Below, piece after piece: positions 10,156 to 23,635 of a stretch of 64,000 nucleotides of DNA; position 1 is the stretch's first letter, and each line of letters opens with the position of its first letter. Origin of the DNA: Protopterus annectens (lineage: Eukaryota > Chordata > Ceratodontiformes > Protopteridae). A model generated the notes under the pieces. The model did no database searches. It was not told where the DNA came from and worked only from the letters and a program-made list of their open reading frames with translations. The stretch is from the NCBI RefSeq assembly GCF_019279795.1, contig NC_056743.1:1784781339-1784845338 (forward strand), given 5' to 3'. Both the position numbers and the translations under genes were made by a program.

Positions 10156-11999
10156 GAAGTCTAGCCTTACATCCCCATTGTAGGTTTTAGCCCTTACATT
10201 TTGCACAGGAATAACCCAGAGATGGGCAGAACAAGGACATGTTCGGATACTTACCTGTTGTCCCTATCTATGAGGGACATGGATGCTAAACTGGGGTGAG
10301 TTTGTAGTTTCCCCTTACATTCATCCAAATTACATTTGAGCTGAGAAAGAGAAGTATTTCATGTGGAGTGGAAGACAGTTCCACAGAGGATGTATCATAT
10401 GTGATACATGCCTATCCTCCAATATACTCTACTTATCTTGCAAAGGTATTAAGACCTTGTGAATAGTGGGTAAAGATAGATGAAGGCTGCCTGCCTAGCC
10501 AGATAGAATTTTGCAGATAATTCTGTCATTTGTAAATATGAATGTAAACTACAGGCTTATTGTCTTAAATGTAAAGAAATGGTGTTACTTGTGGAACTGG
10601 GAAAATATGTGACAACAATGCACCCTACTGACCAAAGTAAAGCATGTGGTGACCTTTTGATGTAGACAGTGGCGCCAAAGGGTCTAGATGAAGAAATTAT
10701 TTCTATTGTTTTAACCAAGAGTTAAATTGCTAGATTTAAACGTGCAAATGTATTTTTACTGCTCTGCGTCCTGACCAGCTGCAAGATAACAAAAGGAGAT
10801 GTTAAGAATGTAAATGTACCTCTGTTAGCCTGGGAACCCAGGGAAGTGTGAAGAATGATGTAATGTGAATCAGAACTGCAAATTCAATTTAAACAGAGAG
10901 AACCAGAGATTATTAAGCATTTTTGTCTTGACCATCCAACTAATCAGCACTCTGCCTGTTTTCATATGCAAGTTCTCAGACATGTGTTTTCTTTTGGAAA
11001 TAGCTAGGAACTAGAAATATTAGACTAAGTGTTTTCCTGTGATGTCAGAACTGTACTACTGAATTATTTTAAGTATTTCTCTGTGATCTCTGAACTCTTG
11101 ACTAGCACTGTGTAGTAAGAAGTATTGTCTTGTGTTTTTATTATTTACTATTAAAGATTTTAAAACCTTTCATCTGTGGCTGTTTTGTGTAGAGATAATT
11201 TAAGCTCTAGAGTACACTGCATATTTATAGTGATTACTGTACCAAGTCACTCTAGTAAGCCTTGACTGTTTAGTTATACTACCAATTGAATAACAATAAT
11301 GCACAGGAATAATTGGATACCCTTTTAAGAGCCTTTGAGTAACTGATAAATAGTAGCTGGGTGGTGGCAGGCGGTACGACCTTATAGTCTGGGTAATAGG
11401 GGCACAGTTGGAGAACCTATGCCAGCCTTTCCCAGGAGTGTCAGTGTGGTTGTATAAACTCTTATCTCAAAGTGTGTGTGTGTCAGCTACTTGAGCAAGG
11501 ACACAAAGTACTGGTTGGACAGAGAAGGTGCTGGAGGTTTTAGCTGCCCAGCTGGCTGAGATCTGGACCATATAGCTGTGTCAGTGAAGAGTCTTATTGG
11601 GGAACTGGAGATCAAGGGAGCGACCAGCCCCAGACTGACTGACATTTTTGTACTCTTAAGGGAACTTACACTTTACTGTGTGTATATTGGTTATCCTTTC
11701 TTCATATACGAGATGCCCTCTCTGGTGTTAGTGGTAAGGATTGAGGCTCCTTGATTGCTGGGCCAGGGCACAGGCATCACAGACCTCTGCAGTAGGTGTT
11801 CATGCTACCACTAGATTTAAAAATATATAACACATCTGACAGGACAGGGTCTGCTGAGACTCTATACTTGAAGCAGAGGTAATCTTTTAGTAGCCTATGT
11901 AATATCAAAAAGAGGGACAAGCCTTTGAAATGGTCTGCATAGTTTTGTGATTTTAGGCCCTTAATGTTTATGGTCACTGCAGTGGTTACTTAGTGGATG
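10156..11999. other. Intergenic DNA, nothing clearly recognised
   Basis: No supported gene or repeat. The right part may contain more decayed CR1 sequence continuing from 12000-12300, but I cannot align it by eye. Confidence 0.35.
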
Positions 12000-12300
12000 A
12001 AAGAGTATAGTGGAATGATTACATCCGCGATTACATCCCTGAATCTGGACAGCATACCTTTAGATATAAGCTGTGCAATGAAAAAAAGACTTCCTCATGA
12101 TAGTAGATATCAATGGATAGTTCTTCATTAACACAGGTTCCCAAATCCATTACTATGGGATCAACTTTCAGGGTTGTTCCGTCAATGTAATATTTACACA
12201 GGAAATCATGGTTGCCAAAGGAGATTGTACAGCTCTTGGCATTTAGTCTTAATTAGTCCATGATTTTGAGCCCAGCTTTTTGTTTGGAAAAAGATCCTCT
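12000..12300 (-). pseudogene. Decayed CR1-like RT fragment
   Basis: On the minus strand the codons read SFGNHDFL, a short gap, then MDLGTCVNEELS. These line up with the CR1 segment IPFGKNKVF ... RDLGTQVDSNLTF at 43550-43700 on the minus strand. This is the part of the RT downstream of the catalytic FADD motif. The piece is short and heavily mutated. Confidence 0.6.
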
Positions 12301-13727
12301 TGCAGGATTTTAATGTCCTACAGGGACAGGACCACAGGCTGAGTTCTGCATCTACGCAAGGTCTGATGCTGATGATGCCAAGACACAGACAGAGTCACAG
12401 TTATGTGACACAAGGACACCATCTGTGTATCTCTTGTGTGGTCCTCCACCCATTGTTCAGGGTGACAGTACTATCACACCTACAAAACACCTACAGACTG
12501 CACAAGATAAGCACTCATCATCCCCGTTAGTGGGTGCTTCCCCCTTACTAACACTGTATACAGTGGATACACCCACCATACAGTAGCCTAGCATGATGTC
12601 ACAGCATTGTAATATGTCATAAGCAGCTCTTGCTATATGCAAAACTGCTCTCCAGGTACAGTCAGTTGCTTCCCATACCAAGATGGGGATGGCTGATATG
12701 TTGGGTGGTTTACATTAGGACATCATCCAGCAGTGCTAATGCCTTAGTCAGGCCATGGACTACACAGACAATGCTCTGCTAGGACTTGTAAGGACTGTAG
12801 TGGCACAGGGCATTGCTATATACAAGAAAAAGATGAGAACTAGATAAAGAAATTGCCACAAACAGATGTCACACAAGAATAACTTTTATTACACCACGAT
12901 TAAGCACTTTTGTCAGTATATATCTACAGACTTCTTTAGAATAACATATCAAAGCAGGTTAAAAGATACTGTTTAAATAACCCTCTTCATAATCACATGC
13001 TCATTAAGAACCAATCAGTTACTTAACACTAAAACCTTAGCTTGAAACAAAGCCATACAAAATCACAATTTAAATGTACATTGTTACAAAATACCCAATA
13101 CTTATACATAATGGAACATAATCCCAAGGATATTAGTATGTTAGAAATCAAACTCTGTAGCTTACACTCTATGAATCATCTCTGACAATGTCTTCCAGAT
13201 ACCATATTGTTTCTGTGAAGCCAGATTTCATTATGTAGACTTGAATTGTTCCTGTTCTTGCTGCCAAGACTTTTATCCTTTTGTTCTTTCTGCTCGGTTT
13301 CACTCTAATAACTTACTCGTCTGCCGATGCTGTGTCCCACTCAAATCACCAACTATTTTGCTGTTTTATGCATATACTCCATGTGAAGTCTTTTCTCATA
13401 TCCCAGCATTGCTCTACCCTACAGATAGTTTTAGTAATTATTTGTATGCTTCCAACTTCATAATCTTCCCTGTATTATTGCCATAAGGGGACAAAATACT
13501 AAAGATGTGGATGTCCTTAAAAGAATCCTCTTAAATGGGAGCTAACCTAAGCATCTCTCACATCCTCTCCCCATAGCCTTCACCATTATCATTGAATATC
13601 GCACTGTATGATTCGACACAAAGAAGATTACTCCAGCTCATCCTCATTCTTCTCCATCATTCCTTAGGGAAACTCCTTCCATCATATAAATTCACCGATT
13701 CCTCTCAGTTAGAACATATAGCCGTGT
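12301..13727. other. Intergenic DNA, nothing recognised
   Basis: Short open frames at 12300-12530, 12457-12681 and 13241-13486 show no recognisable motif. No splice or promoter context was found. Confidence 0.4.
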
Positions 13728-13734
13728 GTGTATG

Positions 13735-13831
13735 TGCACTTGTCTACACATAGGTACATGAGTGCTCATGTGTGTGTGTATGCGCACCTGTGTGTGTGCC
13801 CACTTGTCTACACATGGGTACATGAGTGCTC

Positions 13832-13905
<74 letters not shown>

Positions 13906-14023
13906 GTCTACATATGGGTACATCAGTGCTCCTCTATGTGTGTGTGTGTGTGTGTTTCTGTGTCTGTGTGCCTGTGTGTGTGTGTACTTGTCTACATATG
14001 GGTACATCAGTGCTAGTGTGTGA

Positions 14024-14058
<35 letters not shown>

Positions 14059-14110
14059 CGTGCGTGTATACTTGTCTACACATGGGTACATGAATGCCCC
14101 TCTGTGCGTG
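13735..14110. repeat. TG microsatellite interleaved with a minisatellite core
   Basis: Five copies of a roughly 29-bp core (beginning CTTGTCTACACATGGGTACAT) start at 13739, 13803, 13903, 13987 and 14071, giving spacings of 64, 100, 84 and 84. Between them lie (TG)n runs, the longest at about 13832-13900. The Val-Cys and Thr-His open frames here are artefacts of the dinucleotide repeat. Confidence 0.9.
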
Positions 14111-14603
14111 TGTACATAGTAAGATGTATGAAGTGCAGTTGGAGAGTGGTCTCTTCCACCCAAGATCACTGCACCAAACCTGGAGCAGTTAATCTTGTTC
14201 TAGATTCCAGTTGCAATATCGGATACAAAAATGACAAGCAACAACACCAGAACCTTTTGTGCAATTGTGTGGAAGAAGTACAGCAGATATGAAGTACACA
14301 GGCTAAGCCATCGACATTCTCTTCCCTCTAATTGTTTTTCCTTTTTGTCACCAATCCTATAGTCTATCCCAAATACTTGTCTTGCTTAGTTACACTCAGC
14401 CACGACTTTTGTAACTTTCTGTACAAACCACAAATTACATACATACAATTTTGTTGGCAGTTTTGTCCAGCTGGGCTCATGAAGCCCTTTTTCAGTGCAG
14501 GCTTGGTAAGAAAAGCTCACGGTACAGATTAAGGTGCAAAACAGTTACACTGATTACATACATAAAAGAACAAACAATATGGACACACTAAGATCCATAA
14601 TAG
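14111..14603. other. Intergenic DNA, nothing recognised
   Basis: No repeat match or coding support was seen between the TG block and the SINE at 14604. Confidence 0.4.
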
Positions 14604-14985
14604 GGCAGCACAGTGGTGCAGCAGTTAGCGTTGTCACCTCACAGCAAGAGGTTCTCTGGTTTGATTCTTGGCTGGAGTGGCTACTGTGCAGAGACTGCAT
14701 GTCCTCCCTGTGTTCATGTGGGTTTTGTCAGGGTGCTCCAGTTTCCTCCCACATTCAGAAGACATGCAGTAGCTGGACTAGACACACTAAATTGGCCATA
14801 AGTATGAGTGTGCATGTGTCTGGTATGCCTGACCACATGTGCGAAAATGGGAGGAGGATTGTATGCCAGGGCTAACAACCAGACTCTGTAAAAACTGTAA
14901 CCACTACAGAAACAATGAGTGCTGGAGAGTGCTCATTGACTGATGTGCTGACTGGCACATGAGCGAACAGAGAGAGAGAGAAAAA
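14604..14985 (+). repeat. tRNA-derived SINE with a divergent tail
   Basis: The head carries GTGGTGCAGCAGTTAGCG (A-box-like), CACCTCACAGCAAGAGGTTC and a GGTTTGATTC B-box-like motif. The middle part (TTTCCTCCCACATTCAGAAG, then CTAAATTGGCC) matches 57230-57280. After about 14830 the tail differs from the other copies and ends in a (GA)n run near 14970. Confidence 0.65.
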
Positions 14986-15300
14986 CAGAAGATCCATAAT
15001 CTTTACAATAAAATACATAAAATAATAGTCGCACATTAAAGTGTCTAAGACAGCAGTGCAGTAAGGATAGGCTTGAGGTTAGGTAGTCTAATAGAGATGA
15101 GTGATCAGACAGTTAGGTACATGCAATGTTAGAATCAGCAGAGTACTATATGCAATACCAGGTTTACTATGAGTAATCGTGTCTCATTTCAATAACCTCA
15201 TGATTATTCAACCCCAAAACATGTAAAACCTTGGGAAGTTGCTACTTACAACAGCAGCACTTCCAGGTCCCCCCCCCCTCCAACAGGGGGACAAGCCTCT
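14986..15300. other. Intergenic DNA with a C-rich tract
   Basis: No gene is seen. A poly-C run lies near 15270-15280, directly before the AT microsatellite. Confidence 0.4.
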
Positions 15301-15307
15301 ATTCCCC

Positions 15308-15432
<125 letters not shown>

Positions 15433-15435
15433 AAA

Positions 15436-16379
15436 CATACACCACCTCAGATTACAGAAACTGGGAGAAGATGGAAAACTATAAAAATGCAGAACTGACT
15501 TATCTCTCTTCTCCAACTTTAACTGCCACTACAAGACAATGGCAATCTTCCAGTGATGAAGTTTTGAGTGTCAATTAACTGACCAGTGATAAACAATAGG
15601 TTTCCCATAACATCTCAACTGTTTAACATTTACAGTGACAATAACTCTGAGTTAAGGTTAACTACACTAAATGGTAGAGTTATAACTATGATATTTACTG
15701 TAGGACTAGTAAAGATTCCTTTGCATGGTTTTCTGTTCTCTGTGAGAGTCAGTCACACAGAAGAATTATTATTCTGAGCTTCCTACAACAAAATCAAAAG
15801 AAAAAACAGAATAGGGAATGATGACTAAATAGGGATCCCCCCCATTCTCTTCCCCAAAACCTACTCGCTTCCCCTAAAAACAGCACTGTTTAATAAAATG
15901 AAAGATCGATAATTAACAATATATGTTTAAGCAGAGAACTGACTTGCGGTGTTTTTATGCTTCCAGAATTTGTAGTTAAAAGAATAACTCAGCTGACAAA
16001 TATGGGACTTTATTCTTGCTTTAAGGTCTTTTGAGTAAATGTTTGGCCAGTGTTTTCTATACAGAGAGTGGGGACTTCTGTGAGTCAAATGAGGATTTTC
16101 TCTTTTAATAATGGAGCTTTGTACTCTGGGTAAGTAAATAAAGGAAACAGCATTCCCATATTGGCTAGGGGTAAGTTAACAAAAGCTATGTGAGCACATT
16201 TCTTTTTCTGGAAGACTAGTGAAAAAGTAGAATTATCCCATGAAACGGAGTTACCTACACTGGACTACAATAAGACGGAGATATTTCTGAAAGTCTATAG
16301 TTCATAGGTCAATAGGTATAGTAAACAAGCTCAAGGTCTATTGACCATTGAGGAGATTAATGCTCTGGATAGTACGTAG
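15436..16379. other. Intergenic DNA, nothing recognised
   Basis: AT-rich, no coding or repeat match supported. Confidence 0.4.
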
Positions 16380-17900
16380 AACTTGTAAGTGGCCCACACA
16401 ATCATCTAATTTTTTTTCATGAAGGTATGAATTGATTTAATTGAATGGAGAAGTTTATTCCATAAGTGTGGAAGTTTGTGAGATATAAAGCTATCAAAAT
16501 TTCACTGTACAGTTGATATTCATTTTTATTGAGGCCAAGTATCCTTCTGCTCAGGTCACAAGGGAGTTATTCTAAGCAAAGAGTTTCAAACATTAGGGAA
16601 TCTTTTAAGGCTGTATAAGTGGGCATAGACTTCTTCTAAGGAGATAATAATATACAAATAAGGGAGAGAGTTGCTGTAGTCTTTTGCTATATGAGAAACC
16701 TTAAAGCTGTTTGCTTCTCTTTGAGAAGAATCTCTGCACCTTCTTCAATTGCACCAGATGGCATGCCATTGGGTTTCGAAAAAGGGTGCACGTTTTATGA
16801 CCGACTTGATAAGAGCTGTATAAAGCAAACAATTTGCCTGGCGCAGCTGAAAACCCAACAGAGAATCATGAGGAGAACTCTACATGCTTTGTAGATGGTA
16901 GCGGCTATATGGGTATAATATGAAGGATCATGGCGACTATACAGGTGTCAAGGTATAGGTCATGATCTATAAGGATTGAGTGTCAAATGAAAGGTCATGA
17001 TCTATAAAGATTCCAAGGAGTTTTATACAGCTTCTAGCCATTGCCTGTCAATATGGTATAAGATTACTCGGAGGGTGTGCCAAATGTCAGAATGCTGCAT
17101 TTTTTTTTAAATTGAAGGAATGGTCATGTGTACACAGCATTCTGTACCTAATGTTGTGCTGTTTGGAGAGGTGATACCAACTTGCTTAAGTAAAAGACTC
17201 ACACATTTACATTTTTTGTGCACTAGAGACTGGAGTCAGCTTTGACATCCGAGAAAAAGATGCAGAAAAGGAGTGGTCCTGGGACATAGCCTTGAGGGAC
17301 TCCACAGGATGTTGGAGACAGAAGTTCTATTCTTACCAGTTGCATAAGCTTGTGTCGTCATCTGTTTATTTTCATTTTGTTAAGCTCATGTATGATTGCA
17401 TCAGGTGTATAGTGCTGAATGTTTTAGCCAAATCATAATAAGCTGCATGAACAGATAAACCTTCATTCCTGATGATCGCCACAACTTTTTTTTTAGTAAA
17501 CATAGAAGATAATACTTTAGACAAAAACATACTGGGTCATATCATGGACATGGAGGTTTCTGGTGTATCTGAATAAGTTCCATGATGATTCTCTCAATTA
17601 TTGTGAACAGTATACTCATGAGGCTGATTGGTCCATAATTAGAGGGGTCTGTTGAAGAGCCTCCATTGCAGAATGAGATCCAAATGGCCTGCGGCCCACT
17701 ATCAGGGCCACAGCCAGTTTTTAAAGTCTATGAAGAATATGCATAAAGGGGTATAATTATTCTAGTCTTGACTGCACAAATTAGCCTTCCTGGTATCTTA
17801 TCTTTTCCCATGGAGCGGACATTTTCTGGCCTCACTAAGGGCAGAAGTTACCACTTCAGATGTAATTTTAGGTGAGATTGCATTGCAAGAAGGGACAGTG
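16380..17900 (-). pseudogene. Decayed CR1/L2-clade LINE ORF2 fragment
   Basis: Reading the minus strand from about 17700 down to 16400 gives degraded RT motifs in the right order: an ERIIMELIQ-like block near 17590, YDLAKTFSTIH near 17410-17450 (motif A, normally DLAKAFDTI), and a GVPQG-like turn near 17290. A C-terminal part near 16480 matches the segment before the CR1 3-prime end. Many stops and indels mark it as old. It diverges more from the other CR1 copies here than they do from each other. Confidence 0.65.
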
Positions 17901-18920
17901 GATGGGGATCTCCACTTTCTGAAATGAAATTTTCTCGAAATCACAAAATCTGTAAGCTCATTTCATTTACTGGTGCTTTCAAGGTGACAGCCTTTTTTGT
18001 AGCACATTTTTGCTGGTTTCCCTTTCATTTTTTGATGTTGAAGAAGACCTCATTATGGTTGTACTTCTCAATGGCAAGTTTTACCTCCAATGTAACTACT
18101 GTGCTCCAAATGTCTGTAAAGTGGCACGTCAAGTCTGTTTTCCACTAGTAACACCTATAAAGAAACATCTTAGTGCCACCATCCATCCACCCTTCTCCTC
18201 ATCTTTAAATTCATTCATTTTTCTATTCCTACTTCATACTGTTTGGGGATGTGCTTGAACACTTATAGGGGATCAAATATAAAATCACAGGTTCCTGTCA
18301 ATTTTCACTGTCATTAGTATGACAGCTCTCCCCCTAAATTACAACCACCCATTAACTGATGCACAAACACCTTTTCATACATGCGAAAAGGCTAACTGGA
18401 TTATTTTGGGAAATCAAGGCCTAGAACATACAAAACAGAGGCCTGCATGATTACCTTTCTGTACTGTTCAGCTTTACCACCATGCCACAAATGTCAATAA
18501 ACTATATATATCTATAAGCTTGTCAGAACTGAAGGCTGGTATATGGTCATGTCTTATATCCATGATACCATTAATGGATCACTGGTGCTTGAAGTGACAC
18601 AGTACACCTGTAGCCTGAAGTGAAAGCATGTTTGCGCTAATTCTTGTCATGTACACACATTTTGGATACAGACCATTAATATTTTACTTGTATTTACATC
18701 CCAACAGTACCAAAAGAGCTATGCGTATTTCACTAACGATGTCATAGGTTCTTATTTGAGGTATGGTACATCTGACTGACTAGCATTTCTGTTGGAGAAC
18801 AAATCTCCTTACATTTACTGGGAAGAAACCATTTTCTCTTACTTTAAATAACGTATTCCAAGGTGGTAAAAATCTAAAATGGCTGAAAAGAATTACTTTC
18901 TAAGACAACATATTTTAGTA
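17901..18920. other. Intergenic DNA, nothing recognised
   Basis: Open frames at 17924-18258 have no recognisable domain and no flanking gene signals. Confidence 0.4.
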
Positions 18921-18924
18921 GGTT

Positions 18925-19155
18925 CAGTTTTGCAGCAGGTAGCACACTTGCCTATGGCACAGAAGGCTATGGGTTCTATTACCACATGAAGTAGATGGAC
19001 TGCTGACACTGCAGTGGACCATGATTGGGGTGCTATACTCCTGAGTGTGTCATCCTTCAGATGAGACACTAAACTGATATCCCATCTGCTTGAGTTGGTG
19101 GTAGCCGAGGCAAATATAAAAGATCCCACAGCACCTACTGAAAAACATAGTGACT
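18925..19155 (+). repeat. SINE family 2, copy with tRNA-like head
   Basis: The head reads GCAGGTAGCACACTTGCC and then a B-box-like GGGTTCTATTACC, as in tRNA-derived SINEs. The tail has CATCTGCTTGAGTTGGTGGT and AAAGATCCCACAGCACCT, matching the reverse complements of 6095-6300 and 47890-48120. Confidence 0.65.
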
Positions 19156-19889
19156 TTATGTATGTACACATACTTTCTAATACATTATAAACATTGCATC
19201 CTACTATTTCTTAATATAAATATTATTAATGTAGCCATCCCAACCTTTGTTCCATAACCATTTTTTTTCATCTTATTAAGGAACGATTCCCGAAACCTCG
19301 TATTCCACGAATATCCATAACATGCCAACATGCAGCTAACAAAAATTATCAATTCTCCCATACTATAACTATCATATAACCTATTTAATACCATAGCCAT
19401 ATTTAACTTTGCTAAACTTACTCTACCAAATACTCTCAGACATATTACAGATTTGTCTTGTCCTTGAACTATCCATAAACAAGTGTTCCATAGTTTCACG
19501 AACCTCACACAAATTAAACATCTTATCTTTTCTCTTGTATTTTAATTCAGTCTTAACTGGTAACATTGTTTGAATAGATAACTTCTGCATAAAATCTTTC
19601 ACCTCAAGTTAATTTTTAAACCTTTCCTATTTTTAACTGTTCTTTGTAAATTCACATGTTTTAGATCATAAAAATTTTCCATAGCCTTCTTATACCTTAA
19701 TTCTCTTGTCTGAACTTAATCCCACTACCCAAGTTTCCATCTTTTAATAAATTCAAAATATATTTTCATTCCCCTTCATGTCCCTCTTACTCTTTTTTTC
19801 CAGTTCCCATAAACATCTATATTTCATAAACAATATTTTACCAATACAATTTTCCTGTATGCTAAACCTCTTACACATGACCCTAAGGA
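19156..19889. other. AT-rich DNA with an unassigned minus-strand open frame
   Basis: A minus-strand frame at 19185-19508 (107 codons) could be a fragment of some retroelement. I see no diagnostic motif, so no family is assigned. Confidence 0.3.
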
Positions 19890-20165
19890 CCAGATTCATT
19901 AATGCCTACACTAAGTGTACAGGATCTGTACCCATGAATATACCGGTCACATTTTTTGTGCTTTTTAGTCACTCAGCTCTAAATGTATATATAGTCTACA
20001 CTTTGTAGTAATTTTTCTGAATTCCCCTCGATATTTTAGGTTGCAAGAAAATCAGTAGGAAAATTAAAAATAGGAGGAAGAAGGTGTAGTTATGCTTGTG
20101 TTGTCTACTCCTTCAGAATGGTGTACACTTAGTGTAGGCATTGATGAATGCCACGGTATATCTAC
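19890..20165. mobile_element. Small palindromic MITE-like element
   Basis: The block ATTAATGCCTACACTAAGTG near 19905-19925 reappears inverted near 20120-20145. The flanking bases ATTCAT and ATGAAT also pair across the two ends. About 200 non-coding bases lie between. Size, paired ends and lack of coding fit a non-autonomous DNA transposon. The exact ends and target duplication are not resolved because the (CA)n tract starts beside it. Confidence 0.5.
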
Positions 20166-20169
20166 ACAC

Positions 20170-20372
<203 letters not shown>

Positions 20373-20489
20373 AAAAGGATGATGTTTCAGTGCCAAATTA
20401 ACTTGCTCAAAATCACAATATACAACACTCTTCAAAATGGATTCACCTTAGATCCTGACAAAAAGTAAAATGCTACTTCAAAAACTAAC

Positions 20490-20935
20490 ATTACTTCTAT
20501 CTGTCCAGATACATGTAACAACTGGAACACCCACAGAGATACCTTACTAAAAGGATACAAGGCCTAAACAACATGTCCAACATGGACTGACTCAAAGCCA
20601 TCTCACTGTACTCTGTATCCTACGGACTGCCAAGAGATGACTTGTGTCTGGCATACAAGGCATCCATTGACCCAGCACTGATAGAATTACTGCACATCAG
20701 CAAGTCAAATGGCATCAAAAATACTCAGCAGTTTACGGATCTAAACCTCTTCTGCAAGATCAACAGAACCATTTGAAGGGACAGGTATATCTCGCAAAGG
20801 GTACAGCTGTTCTGGAACAGACTCCCCAATCCACCTAAAACAAAGATCGTCTTGTCCATATACAAGCAAAACTTGGATCTATGGATGTGAAACAGAAAAT
20901 TTACCCCAGGGTTGCCCCCTGTACTGCTAATGGTG
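20490..20935 (+). pseudogene. CR1 ORF2 C-terminal fragment
   Basis: Plus-strand codons read YLTKRIQGLNNMS, LYSVSYGLPRDDLCLAYKA and NRKFTPG in order. They match the CR1 at 62820-63180 (YLIKRITGLKQML, LYSVAYCLLRGDLCLTYKA, NRKFTPG). The frame is interrupted by stops. This is a 5-prime-truncated LINE remnant, the usual form of old CR1 copies. Confidence 0.75.
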
Positions 20936-22039
20936 AGTGAAGACAAAAAACAAAGCCTTAGATGGAACCAAGTTCAACAGATCGAAAATATAAAAAACAA
21001 GGGATGAACTCAAGTCACGACAGAGGTAAGTTCCACTGAAAAAACAAGCTCCACAAGCTGTCGCAATGTTGTTCCTTCAAGTTTATAAAACAGTACATGT
21101 ACAACTCATTTTAAATAATGAACAATCGACCACACGACTGTAGAGTCAAATGTCACTGGTCCTAGGATTTGTTTAAAACATTTAAAGTTAAAAATAAATT
21201 AAAACAATGTTCAATTATACAGTAATGAAAATTCTAAAGAACAGTAGTAAACATATGAATGAACTCAAATGATCTGTCTCCATTTCAATATTAGCTTCAA
21301 ATTAACTGCATCATTTAGTCATGGAAAAGAATCAGCCCTTATAAACACAAGCTACCTACATTCCTCCTGTTCTGTCCTTATTCATATATCACCACCTATT
21401 TTGCTCACAAGTACTAATTCTAATGCCATAAATTTAAATACATGTGTAGTACCAATATCTGCTACATGAGTGGGACGTTGGCATAATGGTTAAGGTGCTC
21501 ATTAAAGTATGTTATTCACATTTAAAAAAATGATTTTCAAATTACCCTTTTTCGTTTTTGCACGCTTATGCACTTCTTCCTCACGTTATTCCCTATAGAC
21601 ACGTTTTCTTGTCTCATCTTCACTTATTTTATCTTGTTCATTGTTTAGTGTTTTCAAATATGTTATGTACTTCAGCATTATATTCATCCTAAGGGAATGT
21701 AAGGAAAGGGTAGTAGAAATTATTGGACAGTTATTACGGAAGCTAGAACTTTCTTCAGAAATTAGATACTGACTGAGGTAAAATGAAAAGTGGAGTTTAA
21801 AATTATGGTAGTGGTAAAAATAAATGAAAGAGATATATTTGAGAAGTGGCTTGAATTATTTACAGTGGTTGACAAAGTTTAAAGTAAATTGCTGCTAAGA
21901 CACTGTTTTTGATAATAACACCAGAGAACAACAACTCTTAGCACAATAGCACAATGACTTAGGCAGCAGAAAGTACAAAGGGTTATTTTCAAACTTGAGG
22001 GAGCCCCTAACAAGAGAAATAACCAGAGATCCAGTAGAG
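20936..22039. other. Intergenic DNA with one possible SINE scrap
   Basis: Near 21475-21500 the bases TTGGCATAATGGTTAAGGTG resemble the A-box block of the tRNA-like repeat at 55685. Otherwise nothing is recognised. Confidence 0.35.
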
Positions 22040-23595
22040 GTATTAGAAATACTTTGGAAATTAAGAAAATCTGTATAAAGCACAGGAATGTGGAAATCAA
22101 CAAAAAGCAGAAATGGAAACATTTATGGAAGACTTAAGTACACCAAGGTTAGAGGTAGATGAGGCTCAACAATTAACAGTTAAGATAGCAGGAAATGAGA
22201 TAAAAACAGTGATGTATAATCAATCTGCAGGGAAATCTCCAGGAATAGATAACATTCCTGCGGAAGTTTGAAGTTTAAGAGGGAAGAAAGAGATAAAGCT
22301 CTAGCAGGTTTTGTTTAACAGCATTTTAAAAGGAGCTGAAGCACCAACATCCTGAAGAAAGCTGTGGTGTCTATAATACTAAAATCGGTAAAGACCCATC
22401 ACACCCAGTTTCATATAGGCCAATTTCAACTTTAAACTACGATTATAAAGTGATTATGTCTAGAATAGCTGCAAGAATGGCAAAGGTATTGCCAAAAATT
22501 GATAGATATGGATCAATGTGGTTTTGTGTGCGCGTGTGGGGAGGCACTTGACACCATTAATAAAAAAATGAATGATCCAGAGGGAAGCAGAATGTAAGAA
22601 AAAACTGTTGGTGGTGGGTATTGATGTAGAGAAACCATTCAACAGAGTAATCTGGGATATTAAGAGTGGGGTAATGGAAGCATTCGAATTCTCCGACACA
22701 ATAATAAGATTAATTAGGAGGATGTATGCGGGATAGGAAGACAAATTAAAGTGAGCGAGGTCCTTTTTGATAAGATGTGTCTGGAAAGAGAAACCAGGCA
22801 GGGGGGTCCTCATTCATATTTGTTATTTGTGTTATATTTAGAGCCATTGGCAAAGAAAATAATGAACTTTGAAATTCAAGGATATAATTGGTATGGTAAT
22901 CAAGAAAAGTTGACTATTTGCAGACAATTTTATTTTTACCAGATAAAACCAGAAAAGGACATCTCACTGTTATGGAACATTTTATTTCAAGAGTTTTCAA
23001 GACATGAAAATAAGAAAGACAAAACAAAGGCTATAGCTATAAACTATGTACCCTCACATGAAATGGTTCAGCAATACCCATATTTACAGGGACATGATAA
23101 AATGAGGGCGTATGGGTTAAAAAGGATTATTTTATTTTCTGAGCTGTGATACAAAATCAGAATTGCCTAGACATGGTAATGGTGGCTGCCAAAAAAGCAA
23201 TCACTACAAACTGGACATCAAAATCTAAACCAACTATATTAAAAGTAGTGAATATAGTAGCAGAGATAAAACTGGAACCGACATCTTTAGGAAAGGGTAG
23301 GAGCAAACTACATAGGAAAAATGGGAATAGTGGGAACAATACATACAGGGGAGGAATGAGGTTTAAAAGAAGGCAGGACTTAAATAAGCTATGTAATGTT
23401 TGACCGAAAATAATTGGCTAGATTATAAGTGATGTATGTTTGCAATCGACAGTGCATCAGTATGGTTTGTGATGTAAAATGCTTGCAACTAGGATTCTGT
23501 CTGTGTGGTTTGTTTTCATTTATATAAATGTATGATTGCTTATGTCATAAGTGATGGTTTAATAAAGATGTTTCTTCTTTAAAAAAGGGCAGGAA
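22040..23595 (+). pseudogene. L1-clade LINE ORF2 fragment, piece 1, with 3-prime end
   Basis: Translating the plus strand across frameshifts gives L1-type RT landmarks in order: GKSPGIDNIPAEV near 22230, SYRPISTLNYDYKVIMSR near 22410, GIDVEKPFNRVIWD near 22620 and YLLFVLYLEPLAKK near 22815. A C-terminal segment (23146-23403) with KSKPTILKVVNI follows. An AATAAA and A-rich tail near 23560-23590 look like the retrotransposed 3-prime end. The catalytic FADD-type motif is lost. The middle of ORF2 that is present in piece 2 is missing here. Confidence 0.7.
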
Positions 23596-23635
23596 TTGAA
23601 TAATTTATGTAATAATTCAATAAAGGTGTTTTAAA

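Noticed and set aside
12880-13180. Possible Penelope 3-prime end with hammerhead-like sequence
   Set aside because: A CTGACAAAAGTGCTTAATCG-like string (minus strand) is suggestive, but the conserved hammerhead core (CTGATGA ... GAAA with paired stems) could not be found.
13728-14169. Long Val-Cys and Thr-His open frames
   Set aside because: They are translations of the TG/CA dinucleotide repeat and mirror each other on both strands.
19185-19508. Minus-strand ORF of 107 codons as a retroelement or host gene
   Set aside because: No catalytic or structural motif and no splice context, so it was left unassigned.
21472-21500. tRNA gene near 21.47 kb
   Set aside because: Only an A-box-like stretch is present; no B-box or cloverleaf follows. 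It is probably a SINE scrap.
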